Under the pieces are notes generated by a model that had not been told where the DNA came from, made no database searches, and saw nothing but the letters and a program-made list of their open reading frames with translations. From the NCBI GenBank assembly GCA_021642125.1, contig JAKIXB010000006.1, positions 620,001 to 684,000 on the forward strand: a stretch of DNA of 64,000 nt, written 5' to 3'. Positions 29,323 to 41,201 of the stretch are shown here, one piece after another (the first letter of the stretch is position 1; the number at the start of each line of letters is the position of its first letter). The DNA comes from Nothophoma quercina. Its lineage: Eukaryota > Ascomycota > Dothideomycetes > Pleosporales > Didymellaceae. Position numbers and translations under genes: made by a program.

Positions 29323-31493
29323 TTACACTGAGACCAACGGACCATGGAAGTCGCGCAGCGTGGCGACTAGATCGTCTTCTCTGAAAAGCTGCAGAGACAG
29401 CTTTTCTTGCACTTCCTTCCATTTGCGTAAGGCGTCCAACTCGCCTTTGCTGAGCCATTTTTCTTCGTTGCCGACGACGTCTGAGCGCTCGGCTTTGCTG
29501 AGGAGAGGCTTCACTTTTTCTCGCTCGAATTGGATGCGCTGCAGTATGCGCACCATGCCTTTGTAGGTATCATGGAGAAGCTTCTCGCGTGCGCGCTGCC
29601 GGTCGTACCAGATAAGATGTAAAGAGTGTTTTGCTTCTCGTCTCTCGACTTTCGGGATCTCCTGAGTCTGAACGATGCCTTGTACGGTCAAGTCGTTCAC
29701 GATACCACGAATGTCACCTGCGGACATCATCATGGTGTTGCAAGCCGCGCGCTCGTCTAGCTTGCCCTTCTTCCTCAGAGCACGGATTAGCTTGACGCCT
29801 AACGTGCCTTTCCTCGCCGAGACAGTGTTCTCAATTTCAGTCTGGATGAGCTGCTTAGCAATCTCTTCAAACTCGATGTGCCATTGCGAATAGCCTGCAC
29901 GAGAATGCCATGTGACGAAATGTGTGGGGTCTTCGGACAGCAGCTGGATGTGCTTGTCGATGATCCTTGTCTTTTCGTCCATGCTGAGTGTAGATGGGTC
30001 GGTAGGCTGACTGAGGATGTTGGCGCTACGGACGTGACCTTTCCTGGTAATCTGAACGACTGCATTGGGGTCCAGACCTTCGCAGATATCGAGATCACGG
30101 CTGATTTTCTTTGCGACATCTCGCGCTGTGACGAGAGCTTTGGGATCGATCTGATTGTCACCTCCTTCGTCGCCAGGTTGAGGAGGGTCGGGGTACTCTT
30201 CGTAGCAACGTGGTGTGTTTGCCTCGAGCATCTGGAGCATGGTGCGGTAAATGTGAGCGGTGACGTGACCCAAACGCTGCTCGACTAGCTGGACCAGTTG
30301 TTCCGTGCGCATGGCAACTGCGATCTTCTCAGGATTGACGCGAATGACGAGGTTGTCCTCTGGAGATGCACCACTCGCAGCGGAGTAACCGTTGGCGCCA
30401 TTGACCTTCAAGCGCTTGGTAGGGTTGCTGTAGTCCTGATCCACCTGCTTTCGTTTCGAAAACCTAGGAACTTCCAACCAGTTGTCGCGCATATTGCGTT
30501 TCCGCTCGAGTGTTCCTCTGTGGCAAATAGCCTTGTCTTTGATACCGGTCGGTTGCTGACCGTTGAGCTCCTGATCGATTGTCTCTTGCTGAAGTGTATC
30601 GTGCATGTCTCCAGGTGACAAGTACTGTGACTCTGTCATCGTGCGCACCCAACCACGCTGGATCAGTCTCTCGATGATCTCATAAAGCTCGTCTGCCGAT
30701 GCAATCTCGCCATCGTCCTCTTCTGCATGATCCGGAGAGTCGCCGTTCGTACCGTTATGCGCATGGTCACCGTTCACCACAGGCTTCACATCGTCGCCGT
30801 TGGCTACACCGTTCGTCTTTGTCACTCCATTGGTCTCTTTGTCACCTCCTCTTTTCCTCTTCATACCAGTACCATTTACAATTCCATCGTCTGAATCATC
30901 GTCGCTGTCGGTTTCGGTAGGGAAGTATGCTTCCTTGAAGTCAGCGAGGCGTGTATGCCCAAGTCGTAACAGGTTCGTCATGATGTTGGCGGCTTTTCTG
31001 CCAAATCGATCCTCGACTAGCTTGGTGACCTTGCCCAGGCGGACAAGTGCGTACGAGTTCTGCCAGTCGATCTCATAGTATGTAGGTTGCGATTCGTTGC
31101 CGGAGTGAAAGACGAGGTGCTGCTGGAGTAAGATGACCAGGCCATACTTGATCTGCCGGCCATTCAGGTATGAAGCCTTGGCGACTGCTGCGAGAGTCTG
31201 CCGTCCATGGCGTGCAAGCACCGAGTAGACGCGCTGGAGGGTGTTAGACCATGTGCGCAAGCCAGGAAATACAACACGGTATTTCTCATGCGCAACCACA
31301 GATTTTTACAGGAGCGCCCAAGAGACTGTGTCGCTGCACATACCGCTGCAAGTTCACCGTAGACATCCTCGACAAGAAAGGTGCAGAGCTCCGCAAGGAT
31401 CTGGAGGAATGTTGGTTATGATTCATGGCGAGGAACGTGTTGCGCTGCAGCGGCGCAACGGCTTACCGGAGTCTCGCGCTGGTTGTAAGACAT
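29323..31493 (-). CDS. RPC82: RNA polymerase III subunit RPC82 (RPC3)
   Basis: Three exons: 31467..31493 (nine codons, MSYNQRETP), 31344..31400 (ILAELCTFLVEDVYGELAA) and 29323..31233. The first 22 codons of the long frame are intron, so the ATG there is false. The protein (about 664 residues) begins with winged-helix modules: ARVYSVLARHGRQTLAAVAK, then LNGRQIKYGLVILLQQHLV and YYEIDWQNSYALVRLGKVTK. An acidic, low-complexity insert (TDSDDDSDDG and Asn/Gly/Asp repeats) separates them from the C-terminal winged helices (TMMMSAGDIRGIVNDLTVQG) and a coiled coil. It forms the RPC82/34/31 subcomplex that opens promoters for tRNA and 5S transcription. Divergent from QCR2 with a 296-base shared promoter. 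Confidence 0.93.
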
Positions 31494-31789
31494 GATATTG
31501 CCTAGATATTTGCCAGATATCTAGGTGTCAACGGGGCTACCGGAGAGACATTGGGCGGGTTGCTGGGAAGGAGCAAGCTCGGGGCGGGTGCTGCTGGTGA
31601 GGGCAGAATTTCCCAGTCGCGAGGCGGCGGGGACTGGCAGCTGGGCTCTGGCCAACCAGCGCCAGCTGAAGGAGGATGACGGCCTTGGCGTCCTCGCAAC
31701 ATCTTTGCAGGTCTGTCTAGCCATCGATATCACCATCAATTGCCCTCCACCCCCAGCTCCACCGCCCCCCGATCGGTGCCCTCTCCACG
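31494..31789. promoter_or_regulatory. Shared promoter of RPC82 and QCR2
   Basis: 296 bases between two divergent start codons. Just upstream of the RPC82 ATG is an inverted repeat: CCTAGATAT (31501..31509), a seven-base loop, and ATATCTAGG (31517..31525). Transcripts of RPC82 may begin near or within it. Confidence 0.5.
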
Positions 31790-33359
31790 ATGCTGTCCCG
31801 CACAACCGCCTGCCGGGGCGCGCAACGAGCTGCCCGCCAGGTCTCGCAGTCGCAGAGGCGCGGGCTCGCAGCCCCGGCCTCAGGATCCTTCCAGTACCAG
31901 TCCGGCGAGGCCAAGGGCGTCAAGTTCGCCAGCAGGGACTTTGCTGGCCCGACGACGACTCTTGCTCTGGTCGCAAAGGCAGGAACGCGCTACCAGCCCC
32001 TGCCCGGCCTGACCGAGGGTCTTGCCAACTTCGCTTTCCGGGTATGCGTCCCATAGCAAACTGCCGCGCAGCATCCATTGCACGCACACGCAGCCACAGA
32101 CGAGCTCTACTGACGCTCAATTGCATCACAGGCCACCGAGCGAAGGTCGACGCTGCGCATTGTCCGCGAATCCGAGCTTCTGGGAGCTACCCTGACCGCC
32201 CACCACTCGCGCGAGAACCTCGTCCTCGAGGCCAAGTTCCTCCGCGATGACCTGCCCTACTTCGTCGAGCTCTTCGGCGAGGTCGCCAGCCAGACCAAGT
32301 ACCAGCGTACGCCAGCTGCCTGCATCGAGACCACGACGGTTTACTGACAGCAACAGCCCACGTCTACAACGAGGAGGTCCTTCCCTTGATCCACTTCGCC
32401 CACACCCGCTTCATCAGCAGCCCCATCGAGATGGCCACCAACTCGGCCCACAGCCTCGCCTTCCACCGCGGCCTCGGCAACTCGACCGCCTCCGCCTCGC
32501 AGACGCCCTACACCAAGTACCTCGACGCCGAGACCATCGAGCACTTCTCCAAGAGCGCATACGCCAAGTCCAACTTCGCCGTTGTCGCCAACGGTGCCGA
32601 CCACGGCGAGTTCTCCAAGTGGGTTGGCCAGTTCTTCGAAGACGTCCCTGCCACTCCCCTCCAGCAGCTCAGCCAGGGCCAGGAGCAGACCAAGTACCAC
32701 GGTGGTGAGGAGCGCCTTGCTCACGACGGTGGCAACGCCTATGTCATTGCCTTCCCCGGCTCCAGCTCGTTCACCGGCCAGTTCTACAAGCCTGAGCTCG
32801 CTGTCCTCGGTTCCCTTCTTGGTGGCCAGTCCGCTGTTAAGTGGTCGCCTGGTTTCACCATCCTCGGCCAGGCCAAGGCCACCCCTACCACCCAGGTCAA
32901 GACCACCAGCGCCATCTACTCTGACGCTGGTCTCTTGTACACCTCCATCACCGGCTCCGCCCAGGCTGTCGCTGAGACCGCCAAGGCTGCCGTTGACGCC
33001 ATCAAGAAGATCGCAGCTGGTGAGATTTCCAGCGAGCAGATCTCCAAGGCGAAGGCTGCTGCCAAGTTCAAGGAGCTCGAGAATGGCCAGGACATCCGCG
33101 CTGGTCTCCAGCTCTCTGGTAACGGTCTCGTGAACAACTCTCAGGCATACCAGATCGACGAGGTTGCCAAGGCTATCGACGGTGTATCAGAGGAGGCCGT
33201 CAAGTCGGTGAGTGCTATCCAGAATCTACGTTCGGTTTACAGCAAGCTAACATCAATCTCTAGGCCGCCAAGACATTACTCGAGAACAAGGCTTCCGTCT
33301 CGGCAGTCGGTGATCTTTTCGTTCTGCCGTACGCTGAGGAGCTGGGTCTTAAGGTGTAA
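31790..33359 (+). CDS. QCR2: Ubiquinol-cytochrome c reductase core subunit 2
   Basis: Four exons, 31790..32041, 32132..32306, 32357..33207 and 33264..33359, giving 457 residues with frame preserved at every joint. The N-terminus MLSRTTACRGAQRAARQVSQ is an Arg-rich mitochondrial presequence. The M16-peptidase-like fold is clear: AGTRYQPLPGLTEGLANFAF, TLRIVRESELLGATLTAHHS and LVLEAKFLRDDLPYFVELFG, with the C-terminal EDGLLYTS-type region here as YSDAGLLYTSITGSAQAV and ending FVLPYAEELGLKV. The metal-binding HxxEH of active peptidases is absent, as expected for core 2. It belongs to respiratory complex III in the inner mitochondrial membrane. Strongly biased, C-rich third codon positions suggest high expression. 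Confidence 0.95.
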
Positions 33360-33813
33360 ATACAGTCATGTTGAGGAGCGCGTTAGAGCAAAATCTCGTT
33401 TGGCTCGGGGCTTGTGTAACATTATCTTGTGATAGTCCCATTTCCAGATAGAGTGTCATCATATGGATTCTCGTTTGTTCACATCATCATTCAACTCACC
33501 TGTCATGCTGTCTATTCTGATCAAGTGTACTCGGCTCCCGGAGCGTGTCGATTAGCATCCTCCAACCCCTTGAGGTACTCAATCATACATGGCTTCTAGA
33601 GTCTTTGCACAGCGCAAGTGCACGTACAAACAATGATCTAAACTGCGGGTTTCACGTGCCAACGCGCCTCGCTCTGCAGGTGCATGTTGAGCTCACCGCG
33701 CACGTCCCACAACACCGACGTCAACAGCCAAACACTCGACACCACACAAGGTCCTAAACACGCCGGCGCGACAGTCCGCACACCACTCTCAAAAATCAAT
33801 CGCCGTCGTCACC
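33360..33813. other. Intergenic region
   Basis: 3' region of QCR2 and promoter of the small histone-fold gene. Nothing else seen. Confidence 0.5.
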
Positions 33814-34144
33814 ATGCCGCAAACCCTCTATCCCCGCGGCACGCTCAAAAAGATTGTCAAAGCCCACGCGAATCGCCCGCTGAGCAAGAACGTCGACATC
33901 CTGGTACGCACACCTTTCTGCACTTCCGCCTTCTGCTTTGGCTGTGAATGACACACTGGCTTGTTTGCTGATCCCACATTGCTAACCTTGTTTCACTCGG
34001 CAGATCTACCTCAACTACATCCTCTTCATGCAAGAGCTCATGAAGGAAGCGAGCATTAAGGCGAAACTGTCCGGCGAGCGAGGCATTAGTGCGAAGAGTA
34101 TTAGGAGGGTGAGGGAGGGCGTGTTGAGGAGGCATAAGGGCTGA
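33814..34144 (+). CDS. CENP-W/Wip1-like histone-fold protein
   Basis: Two exons, 33814..33903 and 34004..34144, making a 76-residue protein that is too small to stand out as one frame. It reads MPQTLYPRGTLKKIVKAHAN, then RPLSKNVDILIYLNYILFMQ and ELMKEASIKAKLSGERGISA, ending VREGVLRRHKG. The pattern (basic N-terminal helix, long central helix with LNYILFMQELMKEA, then a short third helix) is that of CENP-W, the partner of CENP-T in the inner kinetochore. Length fits that family (about 80-90). A different histone-fold subunit is the alternative, though the Leu/Phe spacing favours CENP-W. The next gene, MAK10, converges from the right with 227 bases between. Confidence 0.7.
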
Positions 34145-34371
34145 GTGCAATACTGAGCAGTGGTGGAGGAAAGACAAGAAGTCGTGGTAAGGGAGATGGC
34201 GTTATGGCGTTTAGGATGGTTACAATGTGATACCCTTGGGATTTGATATAGTTATGGAGGGACGGGGCCTACACAAGCGTAGGGTGCGCAGGTGCGGGTC
34301 ATGCTAGGTCAGGTTTGCGATACACCACAGGCAAAGGAGAATACTCTTCCATGCAGGAGCATATTGCGCCT

Positions 34372-37060
34372 CTACTGCGTTTCCTTCACGACCTTGACTA
34401 CGACCCACCCCTCCGCATACCTCTTCTTTGCTCCACTCTCTGGAATCTCAGCTTTGATACCCAATGCCTTCAGATTACCTCCTTCTCCGGCTTTCCTTAC
34501 CGCATCCTTGATTCCTGCAGATGCAACGCCCAGCGCAACACAACTCGCCAACAGACTCTGCACCTCCTTCCCCCACGCCTTCTCTACGCCCTGACTCTTC
34601 GCCGCGCCCGCACCGAGCCTCTTAAGCTCACTGAACGCTTCCCTTGCAGCCCTGACATTCCCATCGACCTCCGCCCACAACTCACTCCTCTCGTTCCTCA
34701 AATCAGCTACGAACCCAGGGTCCGGCGCGTCATAAGGCCCGTAAGGCTGCGTATGTGCTTTGAAGTCCTCGAATGGCGGGACTTCAGGCGGCTGAACGGC
34801 CAGGAAAGGTTTCATGCGTAATTCATACCTCAGACTCTCCGAGCTGAACGGCCGATTGGGAACGGGAAGCAATCCGCAATACGCAGCGACCATATAGAAC
34901 CTTGTGAGCGCGAGACTCAACGCTGCAATACCGCTTGCTTCGGCGGCCAGGCTGTCGAGATACGGACTCGCTTCCGCGACCTGATTTGCCAGCCGCAGTT
35001 TTCTCTCGCGCAGCAGCTGTGTGTGCCGCGTGTGATGGTGCAGTTGGATACGGGAGAGGAGTTCGCGGCGGCGCGTGACGATGAGCGAGAGGAAGAGATA
35101 CATTCCGGAGAACTCGTCGGGAAGATAGATGTCCTGCTCGAAGCCAAGCAGGATAACTTTCTCGATCATCCAGAGCTTTTTGTGGTATACCCATGTTGAG
35201 AGTGAGAATTCGAGGATCTGGTCGGTCAGGTTGAGTTCGGTGGCGGCAGAGGCTAGATCCGTGTCTACGAGGCTGGCGTCTGCTTGGAGGAGGTCCCATG
35301 CAGTGATTACATGGGTGAGCATGCGTCGGAGACGGCAACGGTTCTGGCCCAGGGCAACCCAGAGATCGAGGTATGGCTGTCCGGAGCGGTCCACAAATTC
35401 GTCGATGAGCATGGCTAGTTGGAGGCGAGGCGGTTTTGGGAGCAGAGGATTTCGAGGTGGTGATAATGTCCAATTCACAGGGTCTAGTACGGGTGATGCT
35501 GGGAAGACAAGCGTCTTCACGTCTGCTAGCGGTAGTGATACCGCTGTGTTCAGGATTTCTGGGTGGAACAGTAGCGAAGAAAGGTAGGATCGGGAGTATG
35601 CCAGAGGTGCAGGCGAACGTGATGCGAAGGTCCAGAGGAATGACTGGTATTCGAGAGGGTCTTGTGGGAGGTCAATGAATCGAGTAGCCTCTTCGCAGTC
35701 AACGCAGATATACTCAAGTAATTCCAATGCGTCTTTGAAGTCAAACTCGACGATAGGTCGAGGCGGTACCGTTGATGCAAGTCTACGCTGCATCTTCGTA
35801 CTGAAAGCTCCAGGAACAGACTTCCTCAGCTGGTGTGTAGCTTTGATACCGGTCATGCCTGACAGCACCGGTGACCACGAAGAGGACATGTGCTCGAGTG
35901 GGTGATCAAGATCAAGAGCTTTGAGAAAGTCTTGTCTAAACTTGAGCCTGGACATAATGGCTGAGCGAAGTGCGTCGTTGATTTCGAGATCAGTGCTACC
36001 AAGTTATTAGCATGGTCGCAAGCAGACATGTGGAGGCACTACATACTCTTCCATGACTTCAACGGCAGCATCGAGCTCCCTCAGAAAAACATCGATTGGC
36101 GTACTGACGAACAATACCCGGTTGTAGGTCTGTGTACAGAAATCCTCTTCTTCGAAGTAGTCCCGACTCGTGATCTTCGCTATCACATAGTCACAACCTT
36201 TGATCAGTGCCAGACAGTACGCTCTCAACACCTGCAAGAACGCTTGAGCTCGTGGTCCATGTGCACTTTCGCCATTCGGACTAAACTGAGCTTGTTCGAG
36301 AGTCTTTGGCTCAGGCCACAGCAGCCTATCGATATAGACAGATGTGAATAGAGTTTGAGAGAGAGGATAGCCTGTATGCCACGCCATCTCGTAGCAGAGT
36401 AGCTGGTCCATTATGTCAATGATCTCCTCTGGCAAGAGCGAGCTTGCTGTGTCGTAGTCATCTTCAAGAGTCTCTCCAGGTTCCAGGAAGCCGCTATCCA
36501 TCTTGGGATCCATGATCTGAGGATGTCAATGATGTCAATCGCACTCCATGCGGTAGATTATGCTCACTTCGATGGCCCCGATGGACTCGAAAAGTGTGAA
36601 GTAGTCATCTTTGACAAGCTGCCCGACTTCCAGAGCTACAAAAACTCAGTGCTTGTGTTCAAGAATTGGTCGTGCAATCATATCTGCTGGTGAAACTAAA
36701 CCATTAGGGAAGGCACATGGCGCCATGTGACAGCGCCGACCCCACCTTCCTCCTCTTCTTGTACACTGGAAAACGGTTCTGAACTAAGGGGAAATCTTAC
36801 CGTTGCTTGCCTTCAGGAACTTCTCTGTAATGTCATGGATCTTGGGTTCCGGTGCGCAGATAGGTTGCCGGAACGCCTGCCTCAACGGCAGATTGGCTTG
36901 TGGGGTAGCATTGGTGATATGCATGTGGGAGGGGCCTGCACAACGTCAACATCAGAATCATACAAAAGTAAACAGACGTTGTACCAGCTCCGTCATGACT
37001 CGGGACAGCATTAGCATTCTGGGGCGAGGCGGTGCTGTGGCGGTGAGAGCTGTCTGCCAT
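34372..37060 (-). CDS. MAK10: NatC N-terminal acetyltransferase auxiliary subunit MAK10 (NAA35)
   Basis: Five exons: 36985..37060, 36801..36935, 36568..36635, 36047..36516 and 34372..35995 (790 residues, frame exact). The signature lies across the third joint: GQLVKDDYFTLFESIGAIE followed by MDPKMDSGFLEPGE at about residues 95-108, which is highly conserved in Mak10/NAA35. Further marks are LLPEEIIDIMDQLLCYEMAW, HTGYPLSQTLFTSVYIDRLL and the helical C-terminal two-thirds. It anchors NatC to ribosomes and, with MAK3 and MAK31, acetylates N-termini beginning Met-hydrophobic. The N-terminal 30 residues are disordered. The first exon is short and its ATG is the first on the mature message. Confidence 0.93.
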
Positions 37061-37346
37061 GGTCGTGGAGGAGTAGTCCCGCGCCGATGCGGCTGGCGGG
37101 AAAGTTTGATGCACCTGCATGGCTCCATCACCTTGAGCTGTACCTGAACATCAACTCCCTCAGGTCCAGCGAATAGATTACTTATAGGGTCACATCACGT
37201 TTGCAAGAAGCGAGAGAATGCGATAGTGAGCTCAAATCAGGTTATGCATTGGCTTTTGCCCGTCCTCCAGAAAGCTTCCTTCGGCATTGATAGTACATCT
37301 ATACATTCACACCTCTGCGCTCATTCCCAGACTATGCGCTGCGCAT

Positions 37347-37694
37347 TTAAGCAGCCGACTCAACGCGGGCCGCAGCCTGAGCGGAGAGAGCAGCGTCGTT
37401 CAGATCCTTGACATCGCCCTGCTTGCCGTTCTGCCCATGGTTAGCCCCGTCGCCTTGCGTGTTCTGCTCCGTTCCATTGCAGACTCACCTCCCACTTGGC
37501 GAACCTGAGCTCGCTCTCGCCCCTGCGCTCAGCAGCGATGCGCTTGTCTTCCTTGAGGGATCGGCGAACGACACGCGATGCGACCGAGACGTAGCGGTTG
37601 TAGCTGTTGCATTGTGTTAACTGCACTGCCTCCGGGGGCAATTGGAGCGGAGCGGAGCGTACGAGAGACCGGCGAGTTTCCAGGCAGCTGCCAT
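37347..37694 (-). CDS. ATP15: Mitochondrial ATP synthase subunit epsilon
   Basis: Three exons, 37663..37694, 37489..37603 and 37347..37430; only 76 residues, so none forms a long frame alone. The protein is MAAAWKLAGLSYNRY, then VSVASRVVRRSLKEDKRIAA and ERRGESELRFAKWENGKQGD, ending in an Ala-rich helix. This matches the small epsilon subunit of F1 (the AWK..GL.Y.RY..VA..VVR.SLKE pattern). It sits at the foot of the central stalk and needs no cleaved presequence. MAK10 begins 286 bases further downstream on the same strand. Confidence 0.9.
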
Positions 37695-38255
37695 TGTGAT
37701 GGTTGGATGCGGGTTGACGGGGTGGTGGGTGGATATGCGAGTTGCGGATGGGGTTGGAGTCGTTGAATCGAAAGTTGCGGATGCCGCTCGGAGCTACAGC
37801 TCGGCCAACACGTGACTCGGGGTATAGACTCGCAGAACAGTCAGATGCTCACAGGTGCAGCACGCAATTATGTATTTGGAGGCAGCCAAACTATGATCGA
37901 CAGTCAAAGCCACAGTGGACTGGGGGCTTTGAGTCTTGTAATTGGACTTGTTCCAGCGAAACGTGGAGCTCTTCACGATGTTGTAGCGAGTCAATACACA
38001 ACTACTTTGCGTTCAAGGTTGGCAATGTTGATTTCCACTGCTTTGCAACCTCGTAAGCGCCTCTGGAGGTACACAGCATATTGAAGTCATGTTTATCGTA
38101 TTTTCGTAGCTATGCTGCGTCTGCTGTGGCAGCTGGAACCCTCATCACAGCGTCTATATGGAGCCGGAGTGCTTACGGCGCCGCTCAGGGCTGAAGTCAA
38201 GATCCCCTCTAGCTTGCAGTTCGTCTAGGCGAGCCTCGTACACGTCGTCCTCGTT
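37695..38255. other. Intergenic region between ATP15 and PRE5
   Basis: 560 bases: ATP15 promoter and 3' region of the proteasome gene. No gene or repeat noticed. Confidence 0.5.
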
Positions 38256-39084
38256 CTATGAGTCGGTCTCCATAGCATCGCCGCCCTCCTCGTTGCCACC
38301 CTCGGCATTCTCGAACGTTGTTGACAGCCACTCTGCGATGTCCTGACCCTCGTACAGAGCAAATGCCTCATCGATACCCCCAATACCAATGCTGGTGTTG
38401 TCAACTGTCAGTTCCTTGTCCTGGGATAGCGACTCCTTCAACGCCCTCAGCGCGTGCTTGATGAGCTCCTCCCTGCTTGCACCCTCGAACTCGTCCAAGT
38501 GCCTCTCAAGGTATGTCCGGGCCATTTGACTCCTGGCGCCAATACCGCAAGCAACCATCTCCTGTGTGACGCCGCTGGGCTGGAACTCGAACAGATGGGG
38601 TCCCTTTGCGTCGACACCAGCAATGAGCAGACCAACACCATAGGGTCTCCGTCCGTACTGCTGTGTGTTGGTCTGCGCGCGGTCGGCGATACGTGATGTA
38701 ATCTCGGAGAGGGGAATTGCGCGATCGTAGGTCAGGCGGGAAGCAAGCGACTGTTGCTTCATGAAGTTGGAGAGAACGCGGGCATCGGAGGCGAGACCGG
38801 CGAGAGCGACACCATAGTGGGAGTCGATGGGGATGATCTTCTTCTGGTACGAGGAGAGCTCTTCAGCGTTACGCTGTGAGAACGTCAGTGAACTTGCTAT
38901 ACATGAGCAACCAAACCATATGCTATTGACTGACCTTGATGGCGGCAAGCACAGCATGTGTCTTGCTGACGATACCGACGACGACAGAACCCTGCTTGAC
39001 AGCTTCTGAAGCATACTCGACCTGGAATATGCGGCCTTGCGGCGAGAATGTGACGGAGTCGTTGTCGTAGTTGTTTCTGAACAT
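38256..39084 (-). CDS. PRE5: 20S proteasome subunit alpha-6 (PSMA1 type)
   Basis: Two exons, 38935..39084 and 38256..38873, 255 residues. Exon 1 holds the alpha-subunit signature (MFRNNYDNDSVTFSPQGRIF, then QVEYASEAVKQGS). Exon 2 continues KKIIPIDSHYGVALAGLASD, YGRRPYGVGLLIAGVD and IGARSQMARTYLERHLDEFE. The FRNxYDxDVTxxSPQGRxxQxEYA start and the YGRRPYGVGLL block identify alpha-6/PSMA1 (yeast Pre5), not other alpha subunits. The acidic C-terminal tail (EGGNEEGGDAMETDS) is typical. It forms the outer gate rings of the 20S core, in cytosol and nucleus. Divergent from VPS55. Confidence 0.95.
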
Positions 39085-39468
39085 GTCGAAGGCGGGACCG
39101 GTGGGGGTCGATTGAGGTTGAGTAGACTTGGGTTGGCTGGACCAGAGGGTTACTGTTTACAGCTTGTAACTGTTATTTGCGCGTGTTGCTGAAGGCGAAT
39201 GCGTTGAAAGACCGTGGTGAGGCGAGGTGGGAGCCGTATTGATGTAGGCAGCTGGGTGACGATAGCTCGGTAGCTCTTACCCTTCCATACCGCGCTAAGT
39301 GGTGATTGCCAAGTCCCAGCTCCAACCTCATGTATGGGACGCCGCAGGCAACATCACCAACGACCCTTAAACCCCGCCTCACGCGCAGACCCTTAAGAGG
39401 AGCACATCGCTCGACTCCGCATACCTCCAATATCGGTTCTCCGCAGTCTACGCAACAACGACGCAAGC
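39085..39468. promoter_or_regulatory. Shared promoter of PRE5 and VPS55
   Basis: 384 bases between divergent start codons. No clear known motif picked out by eye. Confidence 0.4.
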
Positions 39469-39923
39469 ATGGCGGGCATCAAGACGATCATCGGGCTGTC
39501 TTTCGTGCGTCTGCCTCCAGCGCATAGCCGCGCAATATATTGGAGGATATCCAAGTGTCTAACAATCACTTCTAGGTCCTTGCGATAGGCTTCCTGCTCG
39601 TCATCCTCTCGGCGGCGCTGTTCCACAACTATCTTACGCTCCTCGTAGTTGCGACCTACGTAATCGCACCACTGCCCAACTGGATCTGCGGGCGCGCATC
39701 CACCCAGGATGACTTTATGGAAAGCTCAGGGAACGGCATAGTCGACTTTGGCAGGTTTTTGACCGGCTTCTTTGTCGTCATGGGAATCGCGCTTCCCACG
39801 CTGCTCTGGCACTCGGAGCAGATCGCAGGAGGCGCAGCCGCCATGTCTATCATTGGAGGTCTGACCATCTACTCGACGATTATCAGCTTCACACTGTTCT
39901 TCCACGAGGACCAAGACTTCTGA
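39469..39923 (+). CDS. VPS55: Vacuolar protein sorting protein Vps55
   Basis: Two exons, 39469..39504 and 39576..39923, 127 residues. Four hydrophobic segments are seen, starting MAGIKTIIGLSFVLAIGFLL; the loop PLPNWICGRASTQDDF and the segment GRFLTGFFVVMGIALPTLLW followed by HSEQIAGGAAAMSIIGG match the Vps55/OB-RGRP family closely. It is a small endosomal membrane protein that forms a complex with Vps68 and helps cargo leave the late endosome for the vacuole. The VPS68 gene lies tail to tail 418 bases away. Confidence 0.93.
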
Positions 39924-40341
39924 CTAGCCGGCGGAAACGAGCAATGAGGTAACGCTGTAAAAGAGCAACCGGCTGAGAGAAAGTGCCGGATATGGAGGGC
40001 CTTGGCATGTGATCATGCGGCATGTGTTTGTACGAAGCCAAGAGCGAGGGGATTTGACGTTTGGATTTGTTACATACTTTGAGCGTTCTTGTACTGTTAT
40101 ATTGGATATGCTTGGCAGAGCACGTGTTATTGAACGGCGCATATTCTTAATTGCAATGGCTAGTGTGGCATGATATCATGCAACGGCGCCAGTGTCGTAA
40201 AAACGCCTCAAGTGTATGCATACAGCAATAGAGAACATCAGCCCTGCACATCCTTAATCATGAACATTCCAGCCCTCTCGATCATTCTCAGCCTCGCCCG
40301 ACGGGTGACCTGGGCACCCAGTACCCGTTCATCGAGAGCTC
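39924..40341. other. Shared 3' region of VPS55 and VPS68
   Basis: Convergent genes end on either side. No gene seen. Confidence 0.5.
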
Positions 40342-40968
40342 TCAAAGCGCCAGGTTGTATGTGTACTCGTCCTCCATGTTCTGTGCAATCCAGAGAACAG
40401 CAGAGCTGCATCATGTTAGCTTCGACGCTCCTCGACTTCGACAAGTCAACGTACCTCAACATAACCAGCGCATTCGCAACCACGTTGCCAATACCCATCC
40501 AAATGGTCGGCCAGACATAGCCCGGCACAATGTACTTCATAACCAAGACAACCACGCTCCCCGCCAGCCCACCCGCCAGCAGCGCAAAACCCAAGAACAG
40601 CACCAGCCTCGCCTTCCACGCAACGCCGTTACCGCTGTAGCTGAAGCTGTCGGCTGACAACCGCGACTTGTCGATTGAGTTGATGACGAGCATGCCCAGG
40701 GCTGAGCAGATGCCGGGTATCCAGTCGATGAAGGTGACGTGAACGGGTGGGTCGGAGGGATTCTTGATCGATTTCGACCACACGGCGACGTCGATGAGAG
40801 AGTAAAAACCAAGCGCGAACTACACAGCATGCATTAGCAGGACCGTAAAGCGTGTTGGAGAGTGCTGCCTACCATGGCTCCAGCAGTGTAGACGCCGAAG
40901 GTGCGTGTGTTCGCGCTGTTTAGCCACGCCGGCTTGGGGAAGCGGAAAAGGCGGTTCTCTTCCATCAT
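40342..40968 (-). CDS. VPS68: Vacuolar protein sorting protein Vps68 (UPF0220 family)
   Basis: Three exons, 40873..40968, 40455..40819 and 40342..40405, 174 residues. Segments match the family: NTRTFGVYTAGAMFALGFYS, HVTFIDWIPGICSALGMLVI followed by NSIDKSRL, VAWKARLVLFLGFALLAGGL and the short last exon VLWIAQNMEDEYTYNLAL. Four transmembrane helices are expected. Two ATG codons open the frame (MMEENRLF); the first is used here. It is the partner of Vps55 in the endosomal sorting complex. The neighbour LOC1 is divergent. Confidence 0.93.
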
Positions 40969-41201
40969 GCCGGTATTGTCTTCGTGTGTGCGCTCGCGCG
41001 TGGTGTCGTGTCGTAAGCTCGAAGTTGCTATGGGGAGCTGCGGTTGCGCCTGCAGCGAGGTTGGACATGCGACTTGGCGCTGGCGCTTGACGCAGGCGCA
41101 GACGTCGGCAAGTGGACCCCAGCATGCGCCGATCTAAAAAAGTTCCAGCCTCGAGCGCGGCCTACAAGCACTCCTCGCAAGCACTTCACACAACACCAAT
41201 A

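Noticed and set aside
31525..32250. 241-codon plus-strand frame over the QCR2 start
   Set aside because: It lies in an alternative frame of GC-rich QCR2 exons and promoter, with no domain; the QCR2 model explains the region.
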